Origin: 2-02-FULL-66-14 sp964651335
GTDB taxonomy: Bacteria; Pseudomonadota; Gammaproteobacteria; Burkholderiales; SG8-39
Length of the DNA: 64,000 nt
Reading direction: 5' to 3'
NCBI GenBank assembly: GCA_964651335.1
Contig: CAZYVT010000013.1
Location: forward strand, 1 to 64,000
Shown here: piece by piece, positions 45,255 through 54,225 of the stretch
Position numbering within the stretch: position 1 is the first letter of the stretch
Layout of the letters: each line of letters opens with the position of its first letter
Program-made: the position numbers and the translations under genes
Notes under the pieces: model-generated
What the model saw: the letters and a program-made list of their open reading frames with translations, nothing else
Databases searched by the model: none
Told to the model about the DNA's origin: nothing

Positions 45255-46025
45255 TTAAGATGCAGCGCCGCAGCAGTGCTTGTATTTCCTGCCGCTGCCG
45301 CACGGGCAGGGATCGTTGCGCCCCACCTTCGGCGGCGCGCGGTAGGGCTCGCGGCTGCGCATGTCGCGCACAAACTCATCGCGATAAAACTTGTCGATGT
45401 CGCGGAGCATCAGCGGCAGCATGGCCATCCAAGTTTCGGGATCGAACGGCTGACTGGGTTGGTCCGGGTTGTAACCGACGTCAAGCATCATCAGCGGCGC
45501 GAGTCTGAGCGGCCCATCCTCGGAGTCGCTTAAGGCGTCCCATGAATCCGGATACGCCCAATGCGCGCGCATGAATCCTCGCGCCCATGCTTGCCCCGGC
45601 CAGCGGCCCTGGCGGCGCACACCCGACCGTGCCGTGGCCGCGTCGGGCGACCAATCGCGGGCCGGCGCCGTTTCCTCCTCGCCCAGCTCAGCGAGCGCCG
45701 GCACGATGACGTTGTCGACGGTCAGTTCTCTTTTCGCGAGACTGAAGAAGCGGACGTATTCGTTGTTCCGCCGGAGCGACAGCGACATGAAGTCCTGTAA
45801 ATCGGTCGCGCTTGCGAACTCGGGCATCTCGCCGTCCACGAAGGCCGTCGCGAGCACCTGAAGCGGACGCATCTTGCGCGGGCCGCAGGCGTTGGCGGCG
45901 ATCAGCCCGTCGAGTCCTTCGAGATCCAGCTCGGCCCGATCGCCAAGCGACGTGAGAATCGCCTCGAGGCGATCCCAGTCGGCATCGTCGAGCGGTTGGT
46001 CCAATCTCGTTTGATCGAGGTTCAT
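45255..46025 (-). CDS. UPF0149 (YecA-like) protein with C-terminal SEC-C motif
   Basis: Length is 256 residues. The N-terminal region (LDLEGLDGLIAANACGPRKM) matches UPF0149. The C-terminus RNDPCPCGSGRKYKHCC is a complete SEC-C zinc-binding motif, as in SecA and YecA. Such proteins are associated with the ribosome or Sec machinery in E. coli; the role here is unknown. The start was set at the ATG at 46025 because upstream residues are unlike the family. It lies between the fic and DUF433 genes. Confidence 0.85.
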   Translation of the reverse strand: MNLDQTRLDQPLDDADWDRLEAILTSLGDRAELDLEGLDGLIAANACGPRKMRPLQVLATAFVDGEMPEFASATDLQDFMSLSLRRNNEYVRFFSLAKRELTVDNVIVPALAELGEEETAPARDWSPDAATARSGVRRQGRWPGQAWARGFMRAHWAYPDSWDALSDSEDGPLRLAPLMMLDVGYNPDQPSQPFDPETWMAMLPLMLRDIDKFYRDEFVRDMRSREPYRAPPKVGRNDPCPCGSGRKYKHCCGAAS

Positions 46026-46095
46026 CTGCCTGCAGCTGGCACGTCGCGCGCAATCCGCAAGCTGGTCACGCCAATTGAGGCTGACCGACTCTGAT

Positions 46096-46341
46096 TCACA
46101 TCTGCACGGGCGCCGCGGGCACTTGAAGGTCCTCCTCAGCCGAGGCTGCCGCGAACGCAATCACCGCGCGCAGCGCTTCCGCAGTCAGCGTCGGGAAGTC
46201 CGCCAAGATCTCCTCGGGCGTCACCCCTTCGGCGAGGCTCGCGAGGACGGTCCGAACCGTCACTCGCGTACCCCGAATGACAGGCTCGCCGCCGCAGATC
46301 CCCGGGTCTCTGACGATGTAGCTCTGATAGTTCATCGGCAT
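46096..46341 (-). CDS. DUF433 antitoxin-like protein
   Basis: Length is 81 residues. The DUF433 pattern is clear: IVRDPGICGGEPVIRGTRVT followed by VRTVLASLAEGVTPEEILAD and FPTLTAEALRAVIAFAA. DUF433 proteins are DNA-binding antitoxins, usually encoded next to a DUF5615 (PIN-like) toxin. No such toxin frame is visible on either side, so this one looks orphaned. 70 bp upstream of the UPF0149 gene. Confidence 0.85.
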   Translation of the reverse strand: MPMNYQSYIVRDPGICGGEPVIRGTRVTVRTVLASLAEGVTPEEILADFPTLTAEALRAVIAFAAASAEEDLQVPAAPVQM

Positions 46342-46407
46342 GGTTGGGCTCCTGGGTTTCCGACGAAGCGGTCTCCGGCAACAATAACATCGCCATGGGC
46401 CCGCGTC

Positions 46408-49400
46408 TCAACGCGCCGTCTTTGTCATCGCCTCGACGATTTCTTGTGTCTCATCCGACACAGTTGTGACGCGCGCGAGCAGGTCGATCACTTTTTCCTT
46501 GTAGTCCGCGAAGCGATAGGTGTCGAATTTCTCCCGGATCGTCGGGTCCTTCGGCTTCTTTTCCTTGTACTGGTCGAGCACCCACTCCAGCGCCGAGCGG
46601 TTGCCGAGCCGGTAGCCCCACGCTTCGGCTGGTACGCCGGAAAGCGTTGTCTCGCTGTCCAAACGGATGGTGCCGGCTTCCTTGTCCGCCTTGAGCAGCG
46701 CTTTCGGCGCGAGACCTGCCTGCCTCGCCTTCTCGTCCGGAATGTCGGTGCGCTTGAGCTTCCACCGCTCGACCGTTTCGTAGCCGATATGCAGATCCAT
46801 GAGCTGCTTGCCCCAGTCGGCCCACTGCCAGAAGTCCTTGTAGAACGGGATGCGTGGGAAATCGCGCTTCAGGTTCAGCGCGTACTTCTCCCGGTAGATC
46901 GGGTCGTGCAGGACACCGTAGACGTAATGAAAGATCGCTTCCTTGCTGATCGGGCGATCCTTCTTGCCGCGGCCGGACCGGTAGTGTTTCCTAAATTGTT
47001 CGAAGGCCCAGTCGGTAATGTTTGCGACTCTCTCACCCGGATCGCCGCAGCGGAAGAGTCCGATTACGCGAGTGTCGCCGATGTAGTGGAAATCGCTGGC
47101 CTCTGTAGTTGCCAGTATTCGAAAGTCCCTCCCATTGGGGAAGTTGAGCGTGACGTTTCCACGCAAGTCGAACGCGGCGAGCTGGCCTTGCTCATCAATG
47201 AGGAGCGGCGAGATGTATGCGAACAGCTTGAAGTAGGGCCGATAGGCATACGGCACGACATAGGCAGTGTTGAAGTTCTCGCGTTCGCCACGCGCAAGCT
47301 TGTTCTTTAGGTTTCGGGACCATTTGATCGGCGGTGAAAAGGCCTTCGCGGTCCTTGGCACTTCGTCGTAATGTTCGAGTTGGAATCGAACGCGGCGTTC
47401 CAACTCGATCGGTGATAGATCGGTGACCCAAGCGTCGCGAGCTGTGTTCACGCCGTTGCCAAACAGCTTGAAGATCGCCTTCTCGTGACTGGCATTCGTT
47501 GCTGCCTTCGTCGCCTTGGAAGCAAGCGGCATCAGCGAATCGAAGTCGTTTGGGTCATTGTTAATCCAGTTGTGCTGTGCGTCCGGACGCATCTCCTCCT
47601 GACTGATGTCGCGAAGTCTTACACTGCCCACCCATTCAAGCTTCTCCTCCGCAGTCTCCAACTCTGGCCGCCGCGCGTAGAACGTGCGGCACTCCTTCGC
47701 TTTTGCGCGCTTGACCATGAAGCTGATCGCCACGCCGGTCTGAATGCCGAAGACGTTGTGCTTCGTTCCAGATAGCTTCGGATTCGCGCGTACGTCTCCC
47801 CCGAGATCGACGATCCGAATCTCGTTGAACTCGTCCGCAACGACCTTCCGGAACCCGTCGAAGGTGCGGCTGTCGATAAAGCTACGGTTGGTGATGAATG
47901 CGAGGACTCCGTTCGCATCCAGCCGGTCGCTCGCCCACCTGAAAAACCGCGCGTACATGTCGTAGAGCTTGGTCTTCTGCGCGGTGCTGGCGGCGATGTA
48001 GGTGTTCTTGATGCGCTTGTCGATTGCCGGGTATTCGCGGTTCTTGTTGTTCTCGTTTTCGTTCAACTGGTTGGCGTTGTACGGCGGATTGCCGATGATG
48101 ACGCTGATGCGCTTGGCGTTCTGGGCGCGGATGCGCCTGACGTTGATGTCCGTCACGGCGCCGAACAGGTCGTCCATGTGGCCGGCGTGCTTGCGCAGGC
48201 CATAGGTGTTATCGAGCGTATCGACGAAGCAGAGGTTGGGATACTCCGTGTACTCGCCGGTGATCGCGGCGTAGGTCGCCTCGATATTCAGGTTGGCGAC
48301 GTAGTAGGGCAGGATCGCCACTTCGTTGGCGTGCAGCTCGTTCTCGTATTTGTAGGCGAGCTTCGCTTTCTGCCCGCGGAAATGCTCCAGTAGCTCGCAG
48401 ATGAAGGTTCCGGTGCCGGCAGCCGGGTCGAGGATCTGGACTTCCTTGTCGATCAGGTTGCGGCCGAAGTGCTTCTCGCACAGCCAGTCGGCGCTCTCGA
48501 TCATGAAGCGCACGATTTCGTTCGGCGTGTAGACCACGCCCAGCCGGTCGGCGGCCTTCGGGTTATAGACCTTGTAGAAGTTCTCGTAGATCGCCTTGAG
48601 GAACGACTGTTTCTCGTGGTGGGTGGCGATCTCGGTGGCGGCTTTGCGGATCGCGGTGTAGTAGGGCTCCAGTCCCTTGAGCGTCTGGAATTTGGTGTTG
48701 CCGGTGAAGAATGTGTCCTCGAGCTTGTGCAGCTCGCGCGCGACGTTGTTGTCCTGATGGTAGGTGGTACCGGGAAACACGGCCGCGAACACCTCGCCGG
48801 TGAGCACGTGCTGGATCAGCATCTCGCGCACGTCGGCTTCGGTGAGGCTGGGATTGATCGCGTCCCGGGCGTGCTTGAGGAATTGTTCCGCTGCCTTGCG
48901 GAACCTTGGCTCGGCGGCGTGCGCGCGTTCGATCATGGCGCGCAGAGCCTCCAGGACGGCCGGCAGGTCCTGCTTGAACTGCTCGACCGCCTTGCGGAAG
49001 GCCTCGATCTCGGGGCGCGCATAGCCGAAGAAAAGTTTGAGCAGCTTCTCCAGCGCTTCTACGTCTTCGACTTCGCAGCGCATCACCTCCTGGCCGTGTT
49101 GAATCAGGACCGCGACGTTCGAGTTGTCGAAAATGATGTTGGTCTTCGGGTAGCCGGCGCGGAACTTCTTCTCGATGGAGGCGTCGATGTCGTCCTGGAT
49201 GTCCTTCGCCTCCCAGTAGCCGAAGGGCACGCGCAGGGTGTGCATGAGCGCGCCGTCGACATAGCGGCGCTCCCTGGTCGGCGCCGCGACCTCGTGCTCG
49301 GGGACGAAGATCAGGTCGTGCGACCTGGCCCAGCCCTTGAGCAGATCCTTGAACGCCTCGCGCACCACGCTCTCGCGCGTCGTACCGGAAACTCTTTTCA

Positions 49401-49446
49401 GGGTCGCGAGCTGGTTGAGGTACTGCTGAATGAGGAGCTGGCTCAT
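46408..49446 (-). CDS. Single-polypeptide restriction-modification enzyme (N6-adenine methylase with N-terminal nuclease-like region)
   Basis: Length is 1012 residues. The N-terminus has a PD-(D/E)xK-like site, with D64 (YVDGAL) and E79-A-K81 (GYWEAKD). The methylase core has the SAM motif D340-PAAGTGTF and the adenine motif N453-PPY. The C-terminal about 350 residues probably contain the target-recognition region. It resembles the methylase half of type ISP enzymes (LlaGI/LlaBIII), but no helicase motif is present and it is about 500 residues shorter, so type IIG/L-like behaviour is more likely. Coupled to an upstream ribbon-helix-helix gene by a 4-bp overlap. Confidence 0.85.
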   Translation of the reverse strand: MSQLLIQQYLNQLATLKRVSGTTRESVVREAFKDLLKGWARSHDLIFVPEHEVAAPTRERRYVDGALMHTLRVPFGYWEAKDIQDDIDASIEKKFRAGYPKTNIIFDNSNVAVLIQHGQEVMRCEVEDVEALEKLLKLFFGYARPEIEAFRKAVEQFKQDLPAVLEALRAMIERAHAAEPRFRKAAEQFLKHARDAINPSLTEADVREMLIQHVLTGEVFAAVFPGTTYHQDNNVARELHKLEDTFFTGNTKFQTLKGLEPYYTAIRKAATEIATHHEKQSFLKAIYENFYKVYNPKAADRLGVVYTPNEIVRFMIESADWLCEKHFGRNLIDKEVQILDPAAGTGTFICELLEHFRGQKAKLAYKYENELHANEVAILPYYVANLNIEATYAAITGEYTEYPNLCFVDTLDNTYGLRKHAGHMDDLFGAVTDINVRRIRAQNAKRISVIIGNPPYNANQLNENENNKNREYPAIDKRIKNTYIAASTAQKTKLYDMYARFFRWASDRLDANGVLAFITNRSFIDSRTFDGFRKVVADEFNEIRIVDLGGDVRANPKLSGTKHNVFGIQTGVAISFMVKRAKAKECRTFYARRPELETAEEKLEWVGSVRLRDISQEEMRPDAQHNWINNDPNDFDSLMPLASKATKAATNASHEKAIFKLFGNGVNTARDAWVTDLSPIELERRVRFQLEHYDEVPRTAKAFSPPIKWSRNLKNKLARGERENFNTAYVVPYAYRPYFKLFAYISPLLIDEQGQLAAFDLRGNVTLNFPNGRDFRILATTEASDFHYIGDTRVIGLFRCGDPGERVANITDWAFEQFRKHYRSGRGKKDRPISKEAIFHYVYGVLHDPIYREKYALNLKRDFPRIPFYKDFWQWADWGKQLMDLHIGYETVERWKLKRTDIPDEKARQAGLAPKALLKADKEAGTIRLDSETTLSGVPAEAWGYRLGNRSALEWVLDQYKEKKPKDPTIREKFDTYRFADYKEKVIDLLARVTTVSDETQEIVEAMTKTAR

Positions 49447-49574
49447 GGCGCCAGCGCGACCTCACGCCGCAATGCTTCCCGCACGATTTCGCTTTTGCAG
49501 CGCTTCGTCGCCTTGGCCAGGGCGGCGAGCTGTTTCTCAAGCCGGCGGTCCAAGCGGATGGTCAGTGTAGCCAT
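49443..49574 (-). CDS. Tiny ribbon-helix-helix protein upstream of the R-M gene
   Basis: A 43-residue frame starting at the ATG at 49574: MATLTIRLDRRLEKQLAALA, then KATKRCKSEIVREALRREVA. This is a complete CopG-like ribbon-helix-helix unit. The stop overlaps the R-M start codon (ATGA), so the two are translationally coupled. It is a probable autoregulator that keeps R-M expression in check, an inference from the fold and position. Confidence 0.75.
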   Translation of the reverse strand: MATLTIRLDRRLEKQLAALAKATKRCKSEIVREALRREVALAP

Positions 49575-49621
49575 GGCTCTTACGTACGCTTCGCACTGCG
49601 TGCAACAGATTGTAATAGACG

Positions 49622-49804
49622 ATGAGCCGAGCTCGGACCAGGGCCTTTGCGCCGGACGGCGATCGGATACGGATGCAGGCGGATGGCAGAATCAGGCGCT
49701 GGGGCCGGATTCCGGAGGCGGGAAACAAGTGGCTTCGCGTAGTGGTGCTGGAGGACGGTACGACCGTGCATAATGCCTTCTTCGACCGGAGGTTCAAGCC
49801 GTGA
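49622..49804 (+). CDS. Small protein paired with DUF2283 gene
   Basis: Length is 60 residues (contains RIRMQADGRIRRWGRIPEAG, then RVVVLEDGTTVHNAFFDR). It looks like the short beta-rich protein often found just upstream of DUF2283 genes, possibly DUF4258-related. The stop overlaps the DUF2283 start by 4 bp. It may be one half of a toxin-antitoxin-like pair; this is not proven. It is divergent from the ribbon-helix-helix gene across 47 bp, with a TGTAAT-like -10. Confidence 0.6.
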   Translation: MSRARTRAFAPDGDRIRMQADGRIRRWGRIPEAGNKWLRVVVLEDGTTVHNAFFDRRFKP

Positions 49805-49998
49805 AGATCAGGTACTACCGCGATACTGACACGCTCTACATCGAGTTCCGGGAGGCGCCAGTCGCAGAGACGCGCGACCTCGACGAGGACACGCAGATAG
49901 ACGTGGACGCCAACGGAAATATCAGCGCGATCACGGTAGAGCACGCCAGCCGACGCGCCGATCTGCCTGCTCTCGACTACCAGCAGATCGCAGCTTGA
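49801..49998 (+). CDS. DUF2283 family protein
   Basis: Length is 65 residues. MKIRYYRDTDTLYIEFREAP and the following VAETRDLDEDTQIDVDANGN match DUF2283. Members are often beside small DUF4258-type proteins and are suspected antitoxins. It starts as GTGAAG at the stop of the previous gene and is convergent with the amidase, 9 bp apart. Confidence 0.82.
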   Translation: MKIRYYRDTDTLYIEFREAPVAETRDLDEDTQIDVDANGNISAITVEHASRRADLPALDYQQIAA

Positions 49999-50007
49999 AT
50001 TCCCATC

Positions 50008-51408
50008 TTATGCAGGCTGCGGCCAGGGTCTCTGCGCTGGCCGCATCTGCTCGAGGGCGCGAGACAATTTCAGCACGCCGATGTCATCGAATCGCCTGCC
50101 GATTACTTGAATCCCGATCGGCAGCCCGTCCGCGCTGAAGGTCCAGTTGAGCGACGCCGCGGGCTGCTCGGACATGTTGTAGGGAACGGTGAACGCGATG
50201 TGCGGGAACGCGTCGCGCGGATCGTTTCCCGGACAGGCGAGCTCCGCCTCGTAGGCGAGGATCGGCGAGGCAGGCGAGATCACGAAGTCGTATGGCTGAC
50301 ACGCAATCAGGGTTACCTCGCGCAGCGTCACGTAGCTCCCGTACGCCGCCATCACGTCGCGGCCGGTAAAGTGCTTCGCGCGCCACGTGCACCACTCGGC
50401 GATGAAGGGCAGCACCTTCGCCTGTCGCTCGGGAGAAAGCTGCACGAAATCGTTGTACCAGCGCGCCTCGAAGAAGCGCGCCATGCCGTCGAACAAGTCG
50501 GCAGCGAGGAACGATTTCATTTCCTCTACATGCGCGCCTGCGGCTTCGAGCGCGCGCGCGGCGGTTTGTGCGGCGGCCCGCACGTCCGGATGTACCGGCA
50601 ATCCGACTTTCATATCCGGCAGAAACCCGATCCGGAGTTGCTTCAGTTCGAATCGATCGAGATCGGCGGCGTAGTCGGCAGGCTGATACGGCAGGCTCAT
50701 GAAGTCGCGCGCGTCGGGCTTGGTGAGCACGTTCATGAGCACGGCGCCTTCCAACACCGTCCGCGTCATTGGTCCCGCGACACGGCCGATGTAAGGCGGG
50801 TAGATCGGCACGCGCCCGAGGCTAGGCTTGAGGGCGAAGATGCCGCAGTGCGTCGCCGGCAGCCGCACCGATCCGCCGATATCGGTGCCGAGGTGCAGGG
50901 GCGCGTAGCGCGCCGCCGCCGCGGCACCGGCGCCCGCGCTCGATCCGGATGTGTTCCGGTCCAGCCTCCAGGGATTGCGCGTAATGCCATGAATGCTCGA
51001 GAGGCCCGAGGACAGCATTCCGTAGTCCGGCATCGTGGTCTTGCCGAGAAGGATGCAGCCGGCTTCGCGCACCCTGGCGGCGGGCGGCGCGTCTGCGGAC
51101 TGCGGCGCAGCGTCGTCGTTGGCGCGCGTGCCGATCGGCGACGGATCGCCCCTGGTGTAGAGATTTTCCTTGATCGTGATCGGCACGCCGTCGAGTGGCG
51201 AGAGCGGCTGCTTCGCGCGCCAGCGGGACTCGGATGCGCGCGCGGACGCAAGCGCGCGATCGCGGTCCACGCGATACATCGCATTGAGCCGCGGTTCCCA
51301 GGCATCGATGCGCTCCAGGCACGCGCGCACCGCCGCGAGCGGCGAGAGCGCGCCGCTCGCGTATTGCGCCGCCAGTTCAACCGCCGAGAGTTCGTGAATC
51401 GCGGCCAT
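50008..51408 (-). CDS. Amidase-signature-family amidase
   Basis: Length is 466 residues from the ATG at 51408. The Ser-cisSer-Lys triad is visible: K80 (PITIKENL), S156 (NTSGSSAGAG) and S180 (TDIGGSVRLPA). The first glycine of the usual GGSS is Ser here (SGSS). The family hydrolyses many amides, and without the glutamine-transfer partner genes (gatB/gatC) nearby it is unlikely to be GatA. It is divergent from the ugp genes by only 28 bp. Confidence 0.9.
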   Translation of the reverse strand: MAAIHELSAVELAAQYASGALSPLAAVRACLERIDAWEPRLNAMYRVDRDRALASARASESRWRAKQPLSPLDGVPITIKENLYTRGDPSPIGTRANDDAAPQSADAPPAARVREAGCILLGKTTMPDYGMLSSGLSSIHGITRNPWRLDRNTSGSSAGAGAAAAARYAPLHLGTDIGGSVRLPATHCGIFALKPSLGRVPIYPPYIGRVAGPMTRTVLEGAVLMNVLTKPDARDFMSLPYQPADYAADLDRFELKQLRIGFLPDMKVGLPVHPDVRAAAQTAARALEAAGAHVEEMKSFLAADLFDGMARFFEARWYNDFVQLSPERQAKVLPFIAEWCTWRAKHFTGRDVMAAYGSYVTLREVTLIACQPYDFVISPASPILAYEAELACPGNDPRDAFPHIAFTVPYNMSEQPAASLNWTFSADGLPIGIQVIGRRFDDIGVLKLSRALEQMRPAQRPWPQPA

Positions 51409-51436
51409 GGCGCTTGCATCATACAATGGCCGCCTC

Positions 51437-52792
51437 ATGACTCGACTGCTCGTTTCGATCGTGGTGCTCGCCTGCCTTCCCGCGCTTGCGCAGGCGCAGC
51501 AGGAGATCCGTTTCTGGCATGCAATGGGCGGTGCACTGGGCCACGCGCTTGAAACGTTGGTGCAGCGTTTCAACGAGTCGCAAAAGGACTACCGGGTCGT
51601 CGCCGAGCACAAGGGCAGCTACGAAGACACGATGATCACGGCCCTTGCGGCGCAGCGCGCGGGCAATGGCCCGCATCTCGTGCAGGTGTACGAAGTCGGA
51701 ACCGCCCACATGATGGCGGCGCGAAGCGCCTATCGGCCCGTGTCGCAGGTGCTCGCGGAAGGCTCCGAGCAGGTCGAGACGAAATCGTTCCTGCCTGCGG
51801 TGGCGAGTTATTTCGCGGACAACGGCGGACGGCTGCTCGCACTGCCATTCAACCTATCGACTCCGATCCTTTTCTACAACAAGGACGCATTCCGCAAAGC
51901 GAAGCTCGATCCCGAGCGGCCGCCGAAGACCTGGTACGAGATGCCGAAGGTCATGGGGGAACTGAAGGAAGCGGGAATCGAGTGTGCGTACACCACGACC
52001 TGGCCCTCGTGGGTGCAGCTGGAGAACATGAGCACCTGGCACAACCAGGACTTCGCCACGAAGGAGAACGGCCTGGGCGGCCTCGACGCGAAGCTGATCT
52101 TCAACACCCACCTCATGGTGCGGCACGTGTCGATGCTTGCGTCCTGGGCGCGTGCCGAATATTTCACCTACAGCGGCCGGCGGATCGAGGGCGAGCAGCG
52201 ATTCGCAAAGGGAAACTGCGCGATGCTCACCGCGGCCTCGTCGAGCGCAGCAGAGTTGCGCCGCGCCGCAGGCTTCGACTTCGGCGTTGCGCAGCTCCCG
52301 TACTACGACGATGTCAAGGGCGCCCCGCACCATTCGCTCATCGGTGGCGCAGGGCTTTGGGTGCTCGCCGGCAAGGCGAGCGGGGACTACCGCGGTGTGG
52401 CGAAGTTCCTCGCCTATCTCGCGCGGCCGCAGGTGCAGGCGGAGTGGCACCAGCGCACCGGCTACGTGCCGGTGACGCGCGCGGCGTACGAGCTGACGCG
52501 CGATCAAGGGTTCTACGCGGTGCATCCGGGCCAGGAGATCGCGATCCGGCAACTGCTGCTCAACAGCCCCACGCGCGAGTCGCGCGGCATCCGGATCGGC
52601 GAGTTCCAGAAGATCCGCGAAATCATCGAGGAGGAACTGGAATCGGTCTGGGACGGGAAAAAGCCGCCCAAGCTGGCGCTCGACAATGCCGCGGAGAGGG
52701 GCAACGAGTTGCTGCGCAAGTTCGAGCTTGCCCACCGGGGCGGCGTCGAGCCGGAGGTCCCTGCGCGAACCTCCAGGCGCGCCAAGAAATAA
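51437..52792 (+). CDS. ugpB: Glycerol-3-phosphate-type ABC substrate-binding protein, copy 1
   Basis: Length is 451 residues. The signal peptide MTRLLVSIVVLACLPALAQAQ is followed by EIRFWHAMGGALGHALETLV. It is a UgpB-like family 1 binding protein (NGPHLVQVYEVGTAHMMAAR). A C-terminal basic tail (VPARTSRRAKK) is not in copy 2. It lies 81 bp upstream of copy 2, with which it shares most motifs. A TACAAT (51422-51427) just before the ATG may be its -10. Confidence 0.87.
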   Translation: MTRLLVSIVVLACLPALAQAQQEIRFWHAMGGALGHALETLVQRFNESQKDYRVVAEHKGSYEDTMITALAAQRAGNGPHLVQVYEVGTAHMMAARSAYRPVSQVLAEGSEQVETKSFLPAVASYFADNGGRLLALPFNLSTPILFYNKDAFRKAKLDPERPPKTWYEMPKVMGELKEAGIECAYTTTWPSWVQLENMSTWHNQDFATKENGLGGLDAKLIFNTHLMVRHVSMLASWARAEYFTYSGRRIEGEQRFAKGNCAMLTAASSSAAELRRAAGFDFGVAQLPYYDDVKGAPHHSLIGGAGLWVLAGKASGDYRGVAKFLAYLARPQVQAEWHQRTGYVPVTRAAYELTRDQGFYAVHPGQEIAIRQLLLNSPTRESRGIRIGEFQKIREIIEEELESVWDGKKPPKLALDNAAERGNELLRKFELAHRGGVEPEVPARTSRRAKK

Positions 52793-52818
52793 GTCAAAAT
52801 TCTTTCATTTGGTTTGGC

Positions 52819-52824
52819 TATACT
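52819..52824 (+). promoter_or_regulatory. Probable -10 box before the second ugpB
   Basis: TATACT lies in the 81-bp gap, 50 bp before the ugpB copy 2 ATG. The -35 region is weak (AAATTC-like). It would allow the second copy to be transcribed on its own. GAGGAG precedes the ATG. Confidence 0.35.
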
Positions 52825-52873
52825 CGGGCACCGTCCGGCGCCAAGACCGGGCACCCCAATTTGAGGAGACTCC

Positions 52874-54184
52874 ATGAGGATCAAACTCTTAGCAGCGGCG
52901 CTGGCGAGCGCCGGGCTGCTTTGTGGCAACGCGCAGGCGCAGACCGAGATTCAGTGGTGGCACTCGATGGGCGGTGCGCTCGGCGAGGCGCTGAACGGGC
53001 TGGCCAACAAGTTCAACGCCAGCCAGAAAGACTACAAGGTCGTCGCGACGTTCAAGGGCACCTATCCCGAGTCGATGACCGCCGCGATCGCGGCGTTCCG
53101 CGCCGGCAACGCGCCCCACCTACTGCAGGTGTTCGAGGTTGGCACCGCGACCATGATGGCCGCGAAGGGCGCGATCGTGCCGGTGGCGACTGTGATGGCG
53201 AACGCCAAGGAGCCGTTCGATCCGAAGGCCTACCTGCCGACGGTGACGGGTTACTACACCGACCTGAAGGGCAACATGCTGTCGTTCCCCTTCAACAGCT
53301 CCACGGTGATGTTCTACATCAACAAGGACGCCTTCAAGAAGGCCGGGCTGGATCCGAACAAGGCGCCGCGCACCTGGAAGGAAGTGGTCGCCGCGGCGGA
53401 GAAGCTCAAGGCCTCGGGCCAGCAGTGCGTGTACACCACCAGCTGGCCTTCGTGGATGCACATCGAGAACTTCAGCGCCTGGCACAACGTGCCGATCGGC
53501 ACCAAGCAGAACGGCATGGGGGGCTTCGACACCCAGTTCACCATCAACTCGCCGCTGCACGTGCGCCACATCGAGATGCTCGGCGACATGTCGAAGAAGG
53601 GCCTGTTCACCTACGCCGGCCGCACCAACCAGGGCGACGCCAAGTTCTCCAGCGGCGAGTGCGCCATGTTCAGCGGCAGCGCCGGCGCGCAGGCCGGGAT
53701 CAAGAAGGCGGCCACGTTCGACTGGTCGATCAATTTCATCCCCTACCACGACGACGTCAAGGGCGCGCCGCAGAACTCGATCATCGGCGGCGCTTCGGTC
53801 TGGGTGATGGGCGGCAAGAAGCCCGAGGAGTACAAGGGTGTGGCCAAGTTCATGGCGTTCCTGTCGCAGCCGGAGATCCAGATGGACTGGCATACCACCA
53901 CCGGCTACGTGCCGATCACGCAGGCGTCCTACGAGCTGACGCGCAAGTCCGGCTTCTACGACAAGAATCCGGGCGCCGACATGCCGGTGAAGCAGCTCAC
54001 CAACAAGGCGCCGACCGAGAATTCCAAGGGCCTGCGCTTCGGCAATTTCGTGCAGGGGCGCACGGTGATCGAGGAGGAACTGGAAGAGGTGTTCGCGGGC
54101 AAGAAGGACGCCAAGACCGCGCTCAACGACGCGGTCAAGCGCGGCAACGAGATCCTGCGGCAGTTTGAGGCGGCGAACAAATAA
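52874..54184 (+). CDS. ugpB: Glycerol-3-phosphate-type ABC substrate-binding protein, copy 2
   Basis: Length is 436 residues. A leader (MRIKLLAAALASAGLLCGNA) precedes TEIQWWHSMGGALGEALNGL. It is clearly paralogous to copy 1 (TTSWPSWMHIENFSAWHNVP here, TTTWPSWVQLENMSTWHNQD there). It is the better match to canonical UgpB, as it sits directly before ugpA. The product binds sn-glycerol-3-phosphate or a glycerophosphodiester. A strong terminator-like hairpin follows. Confidence 0.92.
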   Translation: MRIKLLAAALASAGLLCGNAQAQTEIQWWHSMGGALGEALNGLANKFNASQKDYKVVATFKGTYPESMTAAIAAFRAGNAPHLLQVFEVGTATMMAAKGAIVPVATVMANAKEPFDPKAYLPTVTGYYTDLKGNMLSFPFNSSTVMFYINKDAFKKAGLDPNKAPRTWKEVVAAAEKLKASGQQCVYTTSWPSWMHIENFSAWHNVPIGTKQNGMGGFDTQFTINSPLHVRHIEMLGDMSKKGLFTYAGRTNQGDAKFSSGECAMFSGSAGAQAGIKKAATFDWSINFIPYHDDVKGAPQNSIIGGASVWVMGGKKPEEYKGVAKFMAFLSQPEIQMDWHTTTGYVPITQASYELTRKSGFYDKNPGADMPVKQLTNKAPTENSKGLRFGNFVQGRTVIEEELEEVFAGKKDAKTALNDAVKRGNEILRQFEAANK

Positions 54185-54199
54185 CCGCCTGAGGGAGTA

Positions 54200-54224
54200 G
54201 GGCGCTCCGGCGCCCTTTTCTTTT
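54200..54224 (+). terminator. Terminator-like hairpin between ugpB and ugpA
   Basis: The arms GGGCGC and GCGCCC around TCCG (54200-54215) are followed by TTTTCTTTT, ending at the ugpA start. It would attenuate read-through into the permeases and so favour the binding protein, the same arrangement as in the peptide importer at 38193-38231. Confidence 0.8.
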
Positions 54225-54225
54225 C

